Source: Dehalococcoidia bacterium
Lineage (GTDB): Bacteria > Chloroflexota > Dehalococcoidia > Lucifugimonadales > UBA1123
Assembly (NCBI GenBank): GCA_009838465.1
Contig: VXRN01000008.1
Location: forward strand, 21,363 to 53,989
Length of the DNA stretch: 32,627 nt
Direction: 5' to 3'
Below the pieces are notes generated by a model. It worked only from the letters and a program-made list of their open reading frames with translations, was not told the DNA's origin and did not search any database. This document shows positions 1 through 7,180 of the stretch, in pieces (within the stretch, counting starts at the first letter, position 1; each line of letters starts with the position of its first letter). The translations under genes and the position numbers were made by a program.

Positions 1-130
1 TTTTTTTTATCTCCTCCTCCTAGTTTCCGGTGGGCTTTCATTTTTCCCACCCTTTTGTTTATACCCCCCCGGGGGGGGGGGCCTCCCCCCCCCCCCCCCC
101 CGCTTGGGGATTTAGTCCACCCCGCAACCA
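1..130. other. Low-complexity contig-edge sequence
   Basis: The stretch opens with a T run, then C/T-rich sequence, then consecutive long C, G and C runs at about 64-101. Nothing else in the window resembles it. There is no coding potential. Back-to-back homopolymers at a sequence end are typical of poor assembly or polishing, so these bases should not be trusted. Any gene that preceded the permease pair, such as a substrate-binding protein, would lie beyond this edge. Confidence 0.7.
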
Positions 131-132
131 CC

Positions 133-166
133 GATGACTGATCACTAAGAACTAATAACTGAAGAC
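133..166 (+). repeat. Short ACTGA-type repeat motif (family F)
   Basis: A run built from GATGACTGATCACTAAG and ACTAATAACTGAAG units lies just upstream of the first permease. The same style of motif recurs in inverted orientation at 8617-8640 and 18561-18586, and a shorter trace is seen near 32409. Its role is unknown. It sits where a promoter or leader would be. Confidence 0.45.
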
Positions 167-171
167 CAAAG

Positions 172-1131
172 ATGCGACCATACCTAGTACGCAGGCTGAT
201 GCTGGCTATCCCGACGGTGCTCGGGGTAACCATTATGATATTCCTCGCCATGCGAGTGATCCCCGGCGACCCCCTGAGATCAATCATCGGCGAGGGGCAG
301 ATCTACGTGCTCAGCGACGAGGAACTCGCCGCGGTCAAGGCATCCTTGGGATACGACAAGCCCCTGATAATCCAGTATCTCGTCTGGATGAGGGACGTCG
401 CCAAGGGCGACCTCGGCTACTCCTTCTGGCAGAAGGACAAGTCCATAGCCGACATGGTAATCCGGCGGGGGCCTATCACTCTCCAGATTTCGCTTATGGC
501 GCTGCTTATCGCGTGGGTGATAGGGCTGCCGACCGGCATAGTGACCGCGCTCTGGCGCAACTCGGCTATGGACTACGGGATCCGCGGCATCGTCACGCTT
601 TTCATGGCCATACCTAACTTCTGGCTTGGGCTGGCCATGATTCTCGCCACGATTCTGATATGGAACTGGCGGCCGCCGGTAGAGCTTGTCGCCGTTTGGG
701 AATCTCCGTGGACCAACCTCCAGATGACCATTGGCCCCGCCATCGCCATGGGGGTAGGCTTCGGCGCGATCATTGCCAGAATGGTACGCTCCGGTATGCT
801 GGAGGTCCTGACCGAGGACTATGTGCGGACCGCGCTGGCCAAGGGCCTGGCGAGCAGGACAGTGGTGGTCAGACACGCGCTTCGAAACGCTCTGCTTCCC
901 ACCATCACGCTATCCAGCCTGTACCTGGGCGCGACGCTCGGCGGGGCCGTGGCGGTGGAGCGCGCCTTCTCGGTGCCGGGTCTGGGCTACAGCCTGATCT
1001 ACGCGGTGCAGGCGCGCGATTGGACGGTCATCCAGAGCCTGGTGCTGCTGTTCGCGGTCGCGTACGTGGTCATCAACCTCGTGGTGGACGTCATCTACGG
1101 CCTTGTGGACCCGAGGATCAGGTACGACTAG
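172..1131 (+). CDS. Peptide ABC transporter permease, DppB/OppB type
   Basis: This is an inner-membrane permease of a dipeptide/oligopeptide/nickel-type ABC importer, 319 residues, the usual length for the family. The N-terminus (MRPYLVRRLMLAIPTVLGV) is the standard first membrane segment of DppB proteins, followed by the family's extracytoplasmic loop with IPGDP near residue 30. The cytoplasmic coupling (EAA-type) region falls around residues 205-240, where RTALAKGL and RHALRNALLP can be read. A partner permease follows after 25 bp, so the two form one transcription unit. No substrate-binding protein or ATPase gene is in the window; the binding protein may lie beyond the left edge. The ribosome site before the ATG is weak. 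The substrate cannot be told from the permease alone. Confidence 0.92.
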   Translation: MRPYLVRRLMLAIPTVLGVTIMIFLAMRVIPGDPLRSIIGEGQIYVLSDEELAAVKASLGYDKPLIIQYLVWMRDVAKGDLGYSFWQKDKSIADMVIRRGPITLQISLMALLIAWVIGLPTGIVTALWRNSAMDYGIRGIVTLFMAIPNFWLGLAMILATILIWNWRPPVELVAVWESPWTNLQMTIGPAIAMGVGFGAIIARMVRSGMLEVLTEDYVRTALAKGLASRTVVVRHALRNALLPTITLSSLYLGATLGGAVAVERAFSVPGLGYSLIYAVQARDWTVIQSLVLLFAVAYVVINLVVDVIYGLVDPRIRYD

Positions 1132-1156
1132 CATACGGACGGAAGAAAGGTCGGGC

Positions 1157-2059
1157 ATGGCGACTCAGAGAAACAGCCGCACCGTGGGGACGCTGGCAAC
1201 GGCGGGCAGGCAGCCATTCGAAAGCCTGTTTGGATTCGTCAAGTCCTCAGTTCTCGGCTCGGTATCGCTGATACTGCTCGCGCTTCTGATGTTCATCGGA
1301 CTGTTCCCGCAGGCTATAGCGCCCTACGGCCCGGACGAGCTCTTCTACGTGAACCTGAAACAGCCTCCCTCCTGGGACCACTGGGCCGGAACGGACTTCA
1401 TATCGAGGGACAGCCTCACACGGATCATTTACGGCGCGCGAATCACGCTGATGGTTGCCTTCGTCTCAGTGTTCATCGGCGACGCCGTCGGGTTCACCTG
1501 GGGAGTGATGTCGGGATACCTGGGCGGAAAGTTCGACATGGTATCCCAGAGAATGGTGGATATGTTCATCGCGTTCCCGACCATAATACTCGCGCTCCTG
1601 CTGCTGGCTGCGCTTGGATCGGGCCTGTTTACCGTGATCCTGGCAATCGCGGTCATCAGGATCCCGGGAACCGCGAGGGTTATCAGGTCGGTCGCGCTCT
1701 CGACCCGTGCCACGCAGTACGTCGAGGCTGCCGGTGCGGTGGGCGCGTCCCAGTGGAGAATCATGGTTCGACACATAGCGCCGCAGTGCTTCGCGCCGCT
1801 GTTCGTGGTGGCGAGCGCGGGGCTTGGCTCCGCCATCTTCACGGAGGCCGCACTGAGCTTCCTGGGGATGGGCGTGCCCCCGCCGACTCCGACCTGGGGC
1901 AATATGCTCGGCGGCGTCCTCAACGAACTGTTTCAGCCCCCCTGGTGGCTGGTGATATTCCCAGGCGTGGCAATCACCATCACGATTCTTGCGTTCAACC
2001 TCCTCGGAGACGCGCTGAGAGACTACTTGGACCCCAGGCTGCGGGGACATCTGAACTAG
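1157..2059 (+). CDS. Peptide ABC transporter permease, DppC/OppC type
   Basis: Second membrane subunit of the peptide-type ABC importer, about 300 residues. It carries the DppC hallmarks: a hydrophobic N-terminal segment, a periplasmic loop with DHWAGTDFISRDSLTRIIYG (family pattern GTDxxGRDxxSR), and the coupling loop YVEAAGAVGASQWRIMVRH with a visible EAA motif. The C-terminus GDALRDYLDPRLRG is typical of the family. The ATG at 1157 is preferred because GGAAGAAAGG lies just upstream; an in-frame extension back to 1103 would overlap the previous gene and adds residues foreign to the family. It pairs with the upstream permease to form the heterodimeric channel. The ATPase subunits expected next are absent, replaced by an unrelated enzyme gene after a repeat. 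Confidence 0.92.
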   Translation: MATQRNSRTVGTLATAGRQPFESLFGFVKSSVLGSVSLILLALLMFIGLFPQAIAPYGPDELFYVNLKQPPSWDHWAGTDFISRDSLTRIIYGARITLMVAFVSVFIGDAVGFTWGVMSGYLGGKFDMVSQRMVDMFIAFPTIILALLLLAALGSGLFTVILAIAVIRIPGTARVIRSVALSTRATQYVEAAGAVGASQWRIMVRHIAPQCFAPLFVVASAGLGSAIFTEAALSFLGMGVPPPTPTWGNMLGGVLNELFQPPWWLVIFPGVAITITILAFNLLGDALRDYLDPRLRGHLN

Positions 2060-2070
2060 GGGCTACACTG

Positions 2071-2134
2071 TCACCCTCATCCCCGTATCGGAGTACGGGG
2101 CAGGCTCTAGCCCTCTCCCGTAAAGGGAGAGGGG
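2071..2134 (+). repeat. Family A hairpin repeat, long variant
   Basis: The unit starts TCACCCTCATCCCCG. It contains two hairpins, one with arms CCCCGTA/TACGGGG and one with arms CCCTCTCCC/GGGAGAGGG. It lies between the permease gene and the thiamine-diphosphate enzyme and may act as an attenuator or transcript-end structure. The same repeat recurs at many other intergenic sites, always in this orientation. Confidence 0.85.
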
Positions 2135-2168
2135 ATATGCTATGCAAATGACATTTGGGAGTTTATCC

Positions 2169-3815
2169 ATGCGTACACTGGACGCCATAGCGCATATATT
2201 GAAGAAGGAAGGGATTGAGTACCTTAGCGCATTCCCGACGACCTCGGTCATAGAGTCGGCGGCGGATATCGGCATAAGGCCGATCATCTGCCGGCAGGAG
2301 CGGGTCGGCGTCGGAATCGCGGATGGATACAGCCGCGTTACGAGCGGGCGGCCCGCGGGCGTGTTCGCCATGCAGTATGGCCCGGGCGCTGAGAATGCCT
2401 ATGCGGGCGTAGCAACCGCTTTCTCAGACGCCGTGCCGATGCTGCTGCTTCCACTCGGACACCCTGCGGGCAGAGATGGAGTGTATCCGCACTTCAGCTC
2501 AGTGCGTAGCTACGAGTCGGTGACCAAGAATGTCGAAAGGCTTCAGTCCCCCGCGTTGGTGGCGGACACGATGCGCCGAGCGTTCGCGTTGTTGAAGATG
2601 GGGCGTCCGGGTCCCGTGATGGTGGAGATACCAGCGGACATCGGCGACATGGATGTCCCGGAAGGCGTCGTGGAAAGCTACCGCCCGGTGAAGGCTGCGA
2701 TTGCCGGTGCGGACGTCTCGGCTGTGGACGAGGCCGCGGCCGCGCTGCTGTCCGCCGATAACCCGGTGGTGTACGCGGGACAGGGAGTCATGCACGCCGA
2801 GGCGTCCGACGACCTGGTGGAACTGGCCGAACTTCTCCAGATTCCCGTTACTACCAGCATGGCGGGCAAGAGCGGCTTCCCTGAGAAGCATCCGCTCTCC
2901 CTAGGTTCGGCTTCGGGTGTTATGAACGGCGCGGCCTACCGCTTCATCGGACGCGCAGACCTGGTGTTTGCCGTAGGCTCCAGCCTCACCAAGCACGGCA
3001 TGACCATGACCATCCCGGAGGATAAGACTCTTATTCACGCGACGAACGATCCGATTGACATAGGTAAGAACTACGATGTCGAATACCCACTTCTGGGCGA
3101 CGCCAGGCTGATAATCCGACAGCTTATCGAGGCCTGCAAGGATCGTCTCGGAGGGGAGTCGAGAAACGGTGAGACCGCTGAGGAGATAGCCACGGTTCGC
3201 GGGCAGTGGCTGAATAGCTGGATGCGGAAACTCGCCTCGGACGAGGTGCCTATCAACCCCTACCGCGTAATGTGGGAGTTCATGCAGAACGTGGACCCCG
3301 ACCACGCCATTGTGACGCACGATTCCGGCAGCCCGCGCGACCAGCTTATGCCGTTCTACCAGTCTGGCGGCCCGCACACCTACCTCGGCTGGGGCAAGTC
3401 GCACGGACTCGGCACAGGGTTAGGTCTGAACATAGGCGCCAAGCTCGCCGCGCCGGACAAGTTCGTCGTCAATTTCATGGGCGATGCCGCGTTCGGCATG
3501 ACTGGCCTTGACTTCGAGACGGCGGCGCGCTCCGGCATACCCATTCTGACCATTGTGCTGAACAACTCCACGATGGCCATCGAGACCTCTCACATGGCGC
3601 GTTCGCACGAACTCTACCGCACTCGCGACCTAGGCGGCCAGTACGCCGACATGGCGCGCGCGATGGGCGGCTGGGCCGAGAAGGTCGAAGATCCCTCCGA
3701 CGTCGGCGGCGCCATCCTGCGGGCGAAAGCCGCCACCGAGAACGGCGAGGCCGCCCTGCTGGAGTTCATCACCAGCGAGGAAGGGGAGTTCAGTCACCGG
3801 CGACCGTTTGGGTAG
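2169..3815 (+). CDS. Thiamine-diphosphate-dependent enzyme, acetolactate synthase family
   Basis: A 548-residue enzyme with the three-domain layout of acetolactate synthase and related decarboxylases or ligases. The N-terminal pyrimidine-binding domain carries the cofactor-activating Glu at about residue 44 (CRQERVGVGIADGYSR). A central domain follows, then a C-terminal pyrophosphate domain with the metal motif GDAAFGMTG and its partner VLNN. The usual GDG is GDA here. The start at 2169 is chosen because GGGAG lies 7 bases upstream; the ATG at 2142 falls at the end of a family A repeat. Pyruvate, oxalyl-CoA or another 2-oxo acid are all possible substrates. No acetolactate synthase regulatory subunit is adjacent, and ilvD is 17 kb away, so a biosynthetic role is unproven. 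Confidence 0.85.
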   Translation: MRTLDAIAHILKKEGIEYLSAFPTTSVIESAADIGIRPIICRQERVGVGIADGYSRVTSGRPAGVFAMQYGPGAENAYAGVATAFSDAVPMLLLPLGHPAGRDGVYPHFSSVRSYESVTKNVERLQSPALVADTMRRAFALLKMGRPGPVMVEIPADIGDMDVPEGVVESYRPVKAAIAGADVSAVDEAAAALLSADNPVVYAGQGVMHAEASDDLVELAELLQIPVTTSMAGKSGFPEKHPLSLGSASGVMNGAAYRFIGRADLVFAVGSSLTKHGMTMTIPEDKTLIHATNDPIDIGKNYDVEYPLLGDARLIIRQLIEACKDRLGGESRNGETAEEIATVRGQWLNSWMRKLASDEVPINPYRVMWEFMQNVDPDHAIVTHDSGSPRDQLMPFYQSGGPHTYLGWGKSHGLGTGLGLNIGAKLAAPDKFVVNFMGDAAFGMTGLDFETAARSGIPILTIVLNNSTMAIETSHMARSHELYRTRDLGGQYADMARAMGGWAEKVEDPSDVGGAILRAKAATENGEAALLEFITSEEGEFSHRRPFG

Positions 3816-3825
3816 GGGGATAACC

Positions 3826-3860
3826 TTCACCATGACCCTCTCCTTTGTGGGAGAAGGGAT
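3826..3860 (+). repeat. Degenerate family A repeat
   Basis: TTCACCATGACCCTCTCC, a short spacer, then GGGAGAAGGG: a decayed copy of the family A hairpin between the thiamine-diphosphate enzyme and the antitoxin gene. Its arms no longer match perfectly. Confidence 0.55.
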
Positions 3861-3920
3861 AACCTCGTGGGACATGGTACACTCTTCATAAATATCCCCC
3901 TCGGACTGGGAGAAATTCGC

Positions 3921-4127
3921 ATGGAGACTGTAACAGTCACCTCCGACTATCAGGTAAATATACCCGACTCGATACGCAAGGCACTTGGCATCGAACCGGG
4001 CCAGGCGATCTGTCTAATAGAATACAAAGGCGTAGTTCGAATGGTCCCGATCATGGACGTGGCACACGCACGGGGTTTCCTCAAAGGCGTTGATGCCCAC
4101 ATCGAGCGGGAGCCGGACAGACTGTGA
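3921..4127 (+). CDS. AbrB/MazE-type antitoxin
   Basis: A 68-residue protein with the swapped-hairpin AbrB/SpoVT DNA-binding fold: METVTVTSDYQVNIPDSIRK, then ALGIEPGQAICLIEYKG, the standard core in which the loop binds DNA. The C-terminal tail (HARGFLKGVDAHIE) would wrap the toxin, as in VapB or MazE proteins. The ATG at 3921 has GGGAG 8 bases upstream; extension to 3867 would run into repeat-derived sequence. It overlaps the next gene by 4 bp, so the pair is translationally coupled. By family precedent it neutralises the PIN toxin and represses its own promoter; no operator was identified. Dispersed chromosomal pairs of this kind are common. Confidence 0.88.
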   Translation: METVTVTSDYQVNIPDSIRKALGIEPGQAICLIEYKGVVRMVPIMDVAHARGFLKGVDAHIEREPDRL

Positions 4128-4495
4128 ACGTGGTTGACTCTTCAGGATGGCTTGAATACTTTGCTAACGGTCGGAACGCTGACTTCTTCGCTCCCGCGAT
4201 ATTGGATACGGACGAACTGGTTGTTCCCGCTATCAGCATTTACGAAGTTTTCAATCGCATCTTGCGAGACAGATCTGAAAGAGACGCCCTGAGTGTGATT
4301 GCAATCATGTCGAGAGGGCTGGTAATTCCATTGGATATGGAAGTATCTCTCAATGCCGCTGAACTTTCCATCGAGTTGAAGCTGCCTATGGCTGACAGTA
4401 TCATCCTGGCAACAGCGCGAGCGCATAATGCTGTCCTATGGACGCAAGACTCCGACTTTCGCGGGTTGGAGGGTGTAGAATACATAGAAGCATGA
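4124..4495 (+). CDS. PIN-domain ribonuclease toxin, VapC type
   Basis: A 123-residue single-domain PIN protein. The four acidic residues expected for the metal site are visible: Asp5 (VVDSSGW), Glu41 (ISIYEVFNR), Asp91 (PMADSIILATA) and Asp109 (TQDSDF). Translation begins at a GTG inside a GTGA overlap with the antitoxin stop. VapC toxins are Mg-dependent RNases that usually cut tRNA or rRNA; the target cannot be read from sequence. All catalytic residues are intact, so it is probably active and dependent on its antitoxin. A MITE-like element begins 2 bp after its stop codon. Confidence 0.92.
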   Translation: MNVVDSSGWLEYFANGRNADFFAPAILDTDELVVPAISIYEVFNRILRDRSERDALSVIAIMSRGLVIPLDMEVSLNAAELSIELKLPMADSIILATARAHNAVLWTQDSDFRGLEGVEYIEA

Positions 4496-4497
4496 CG

Positions 4498-4640
4498 CTA
4501 GTACCGTGTCCATGCGGTTTTGGCATATGTAGGTTGCCCCCCAACCCCTGGGTTCCCGCCTTCGCGGGAACGACGAATGAGTGTGCGGGAATGACGATAG
4601 GATAATTCAGTATGTCATATTCACATGGATTTGGTACTAG
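4498..4640 (+). repeat. MITE-like element, family D copy 1
   Basis: A 143-bp element with imperfect terminal inverted repeats: the left end reads CTAGTACCGTGTCCATG, and the right end, read in reverse complement, CTAGTACCAAATCCATG. The core holds a hairpin made of GGTTCCCGC and GCGGGAACG. A second copy sits at 19989-20109 and a third is cut by the right window edge at 32573. It fills the whole gap between two convergent genes, leaving 2 and 3 bp. No transposase is encoded, so it would need one in trans. Confidence 0.75.
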
Positions 4641-4643
4641 GGG

Positions 4644-6059
4644 CTATCCTGAGCGTTTGGGCCAGACGGGTTTGTGATAGCCAAGCGGCACGGAAGGCCG
4701 CGCCCAGTAAGGTTGCGTCTCCGACATCTGCACTACGGGCGCGAGGTGTCCCAGCTTGCCGGCGGGTACCTGGCTGGTAGTGGACCAGCGTTCTACTTCG
4801 TCCGGGGCGAAATCTTGCGGCACGTCCTGGAGTTCGGATTCGGGCACCTGTCCTCGGTTCACGAGCCAGCGCCCGGTCTGGGCGAGCGAGAGCCTGACCA
4901 GCCAACTTCCGCCCTCTCGGACTCGTCTCGCCAGAGCGACCATCGTTCCGAAGGCCATGAGGTAGCCCGTCAGGTAGTCTATAGCTGAGACGGGATAGAA
5001 CTGCGGCCCAGGCTCAGCACCCGGGAACAACTTGCCCTGGCAGTCGGTTATGCCGCTCACGGTCTGCACAACGGTGTCAAAGCCGCGACGGTCTGCCCAT
5101 GGCCCAAGGCGTCCGAAGGCGGACAGGGTTATGTAGATGATGCCGGGCCGAACTTCGGCCAACTGCTCAGGGGACAGCCCTCGCCTGGCGAGAGTGCCCG
5201 GCCTGTATCCCTGCGAGAAGATGTCGGACTCTCGCACGAGTTGGCGCATGGTCTCAAGGTCGTCGGGCTGGCGCAGATCCAGGTGGGCGGATAGCTTGCC
5301 GTGTCCGGTGTCGTATTCCTGGGCTCCGATGCTGGGCAGGTGGGGCGCGGTGATCTTCATCACGTCGGCGCCGTGTTCGGCAAGTGTGCGAGCGCAGGTG
5401 GGACCCGCAAGCACGCGCGTCAGGTCGAGAACCCGGATCCCTGACAGCGGCCTGTCGCCCTCTGGCAGTGGCTCGGGCGGGCTGTCGCCAATCTTCTCGA
5501 TTTCCAGCAGGGGTAGTGCGGCTACGGCGGCGGCCTGTTGATGTCGCGCCCACTCTTCCATAGAGCGCACCATTCCGCCCGCGCCATTCGCGGCGATGAT
5601 AGCTTCCTCCAGTTCAAGCGCGTCCCACTTGGCTACGGCGCGGCGGACGGCTCCGCCGTCTTCCTCCTCCACGCCGAGCACGCCCAGGGCGGCGTCGCGG
5701 TGGTTGGGGAAGTTGCAGTGGAGGTAGCTCCAGCGACCGTTCTTCGCCGGATAGACGCCCATGATGGGGTGGCGTTCTGCTCCCGCGGGCTTGCCGTGCA
5801 TCGTCATATACTTGGAGCTTCGCAGGGAGGCGGTGGCATGACGGGCGTTGACGCCAATCTGCTGACGGCGCCCGGTTCGGAGATTCCAGAGGTCGGAGGC
5901 CGCAAGCCCCACGGCGGCCAGGCTGGCCGCCGCAGTCTCTCCGATTCGGAAGGGAGTGGGCAGGATGGGGTCAGCGCCGCCGCAGAATTCAACCTCGGAG
6001 GCGCGGCTCGCGTCCCATCCAGCAAAAGGAAGCAGTGTGGAGAGAGTCTCAGCAGTCAA
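4644..6059 (-). CDS. Family III (CaiB/BaiF-type) CoA-transferase, permuted layout
   Basis: A 471-residue acyl-CoA transferase. The signature usually found at the N-terminus of family III enzymes (GIRVLDLTRVLAGPTCARTL) begins only at about residue 207. Residues 1-200 resemble the part normally found C-terminal (LWNLRTGRRQ..GV.ARHA near 57-75), so the order looks circularly permuted; similar-length permuted members are known. Asp361 in AIDYLTG is the candidate for the catalytic Asp that carries the CoA-linked intermediate. Translation appears to start at TTG 6059; no strong ribosome site is visible, so this start is uncertain. It is the last gene of an apparent operon with the NHL and DUF1800 genes. 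The acyl substrate is unknown. Confidence 0.85.
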   Translation of the reverse strand: MTAETLSTLLPFAGWDASRASEVEFCGGADPILPTPFRIGETAAASLAAVGLAASDLWNLRTGRRQQIGVNARHATASLRSSKYMTMHGKPAGAERHPIMGVYPAKNGRWSYLHCNFPNHRDAALGVLGVEEEDGGAVRRAVAKWDALELEEAIIAANGAGGMVRSMEEWARHQQAAAVAALPLLEIEKIGDSPPEPLPEGDRPLSGIRVLDLTRVLAGPTCARTLAEHGADVMKITAPHLPSIGAQEYDTGHGKLSAHLDLRQPDDLETMRQLVRESDIFSQGYRPGTLARRGLSPEQLAEVRPGIIYITLSAFGRLGPWADRRGFDTVVQTVSGITDCQGKLFPGAEPGPQFYPVSAIDYLTGYLMAFGTMVALARRVREGGSWLVRLSLAQTGRWLVNRGQVPESELQDVPQDFAPDEVERWSTTSQVPAGKLGHLAPVVQMSETQPYWARPSVPLGYHKPVWPKRSG

Positions 6060-6111
6060 CGTCGTTCTTGCTCCAAGTAGTTCCCGGACACGTCAATGGG
6101 GTCGGGAGGCG

Positions 6112-7143
6112 CTACGATACCGGCCTGTATATCTGTATGCGGTGTCGGTTGCTCTCAGTGACGTAGAGCCTGTTGTGGGAGTCGAGCTTGACGGACACGG
6201 GCGACCAGAAGAGTTTCTCTATATGGGACGATACCTCGTGCGGGTCTTCGTGGTCGAGGGAGGGAATATCCGGCTCCAGGTCTGCCTTGGCACGAGCGGC
6301 GCCCTCTTCCCTGTTGATGCTGAGGAAGTTGACGGCCCACTCGGATTCGGTCGCCTGTCCGCGAAGCTGCTGGATGAAGCGTCCATCGGCGTCGAATACC
6401 TGGACGCGCTCGTTGCCCCAGTCGGAGATGTACATGAGTCCGCGCTCGTCAACGGCGACGCTGGAGGGTCTGCGCAACTGGCCTTCGCCTGAGCCGGGAG
6501 AGCCGTATGCGGCGACGAATTCACCGTCGAGTGTGAATCGCTGGATGCGGTCGTTGCCCCAGTCCGCGACATACAGGTCGCCGTTGGGTGCGGTGGTGAG
6601 GCCCCAGGGCAGGCTCATCCGACCTTCTTCGGAGCCCTCGCCTCCGATGGTGAGGATGTGCAGTCCGCTGGGCGTGAATTTCTGGACGCGGTTGTTGTGG
6701 GTGTCGGCTACATATACCGAGTCGGAGTTGTCAGTCGCTATGCCGGACGGGCCGTCGAGTTCGTCCTCCCCGCTTCCCGTATCGCCCCAGCTGGAGATGA
6801 AGTTGCCATCCAGGTCGAAAACGGAGACACGGCTGGAATATTCGTCGGTAATGAGGATGCGGCCCCGGGTGTCCTCGGCTATGCCGGATACCCAGATGAA
6901 CTGCCCCTCGCCGTCGCCGGACGACCCGAATGTTCCATAGTACTCACTTTCGACGTCGCACACGGTTACGCGAACGCCCCTGTCAACGCCGTCCACTGAG
7001 CGGTTGGCGACGTACAGACGTCCGTTGCTGGCGACCGCCGTATCGGACGGATAGTAGAATCCACGTCCCTCCATGACCGACATCCCGACGGTCAGGTCGT
7101 ATTCGAGCTTTAGGGTATGTCTTTGGGTTGCGGGAGTTGTCAT
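6112..7143 (-). CDS. NHL-repeat beta-propeller protein
   Basis: A 343-residue protein of about six NHL blades, each with the cycle YVADWGNDRIQRF / DGEFV / G..G.GEGQL...P.S.IAVD. Blades are clearest at residues 60-110, 110-160, 160-205, 205-250 and 310-343. A charged insert without NHL pattern (about 268-312, rich in Glu, Asp and Ala) separates the last two blades. There is no signal peptide, so it is probably cytoplasmic, unlike many secreted NHL proteins. A GAGGAA ribosome site precedes the ATG. It sits 37 bp after the DUF1800 gene and 52 bp before the CoA-transferase gene on the same strand. NHL propellers usually bind protein or RNA or act as 6-bladed lactonases; no catalytic set was recognised, so function is left open. 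Confidence 0.9.
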   Translation of the reverse strand: MTTPATQRHTLKLEYDLTVGMSVMEGRGFYYPSDTAVASNGRLYVANRSVDGVDRGVRVTVCDVESEYYGTFGSSGDGEGQFIWVSGIAEDTRGRILITDEYSSRVSVFDLDGNFISSWGDTGSGEDELDGPSGIATDNSDSVYVADTHNNRVQKFTPSGLHILTIGGEGSEEGRMSLPWGLTTAPNGDLYVADWGNDRIQRFTLDGEFVAAYGSPGSGEGQLRRPSSVAVDERGLMYISDWGNERVQVFDADGRFIQQLRGQATESEWAVNFLSINREEGAARAKADLEPDIPSLDHEDPHEVSSHIEKLFWSPVSVKLDSHNRLYVTESNRHRIQIYRPVS

Positions 7144-7180
7144 TTTGTAGGTTCCTCGTTACAGAAGGAAGGAAAGGCGG

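Noticed and set aside
6112..7143. 6-bladed lactonase or gluconolactonase call for the NHL protein
   Set aside because: The blades follow the NHL consensus, and no metal-binding lactonase set could be identified.
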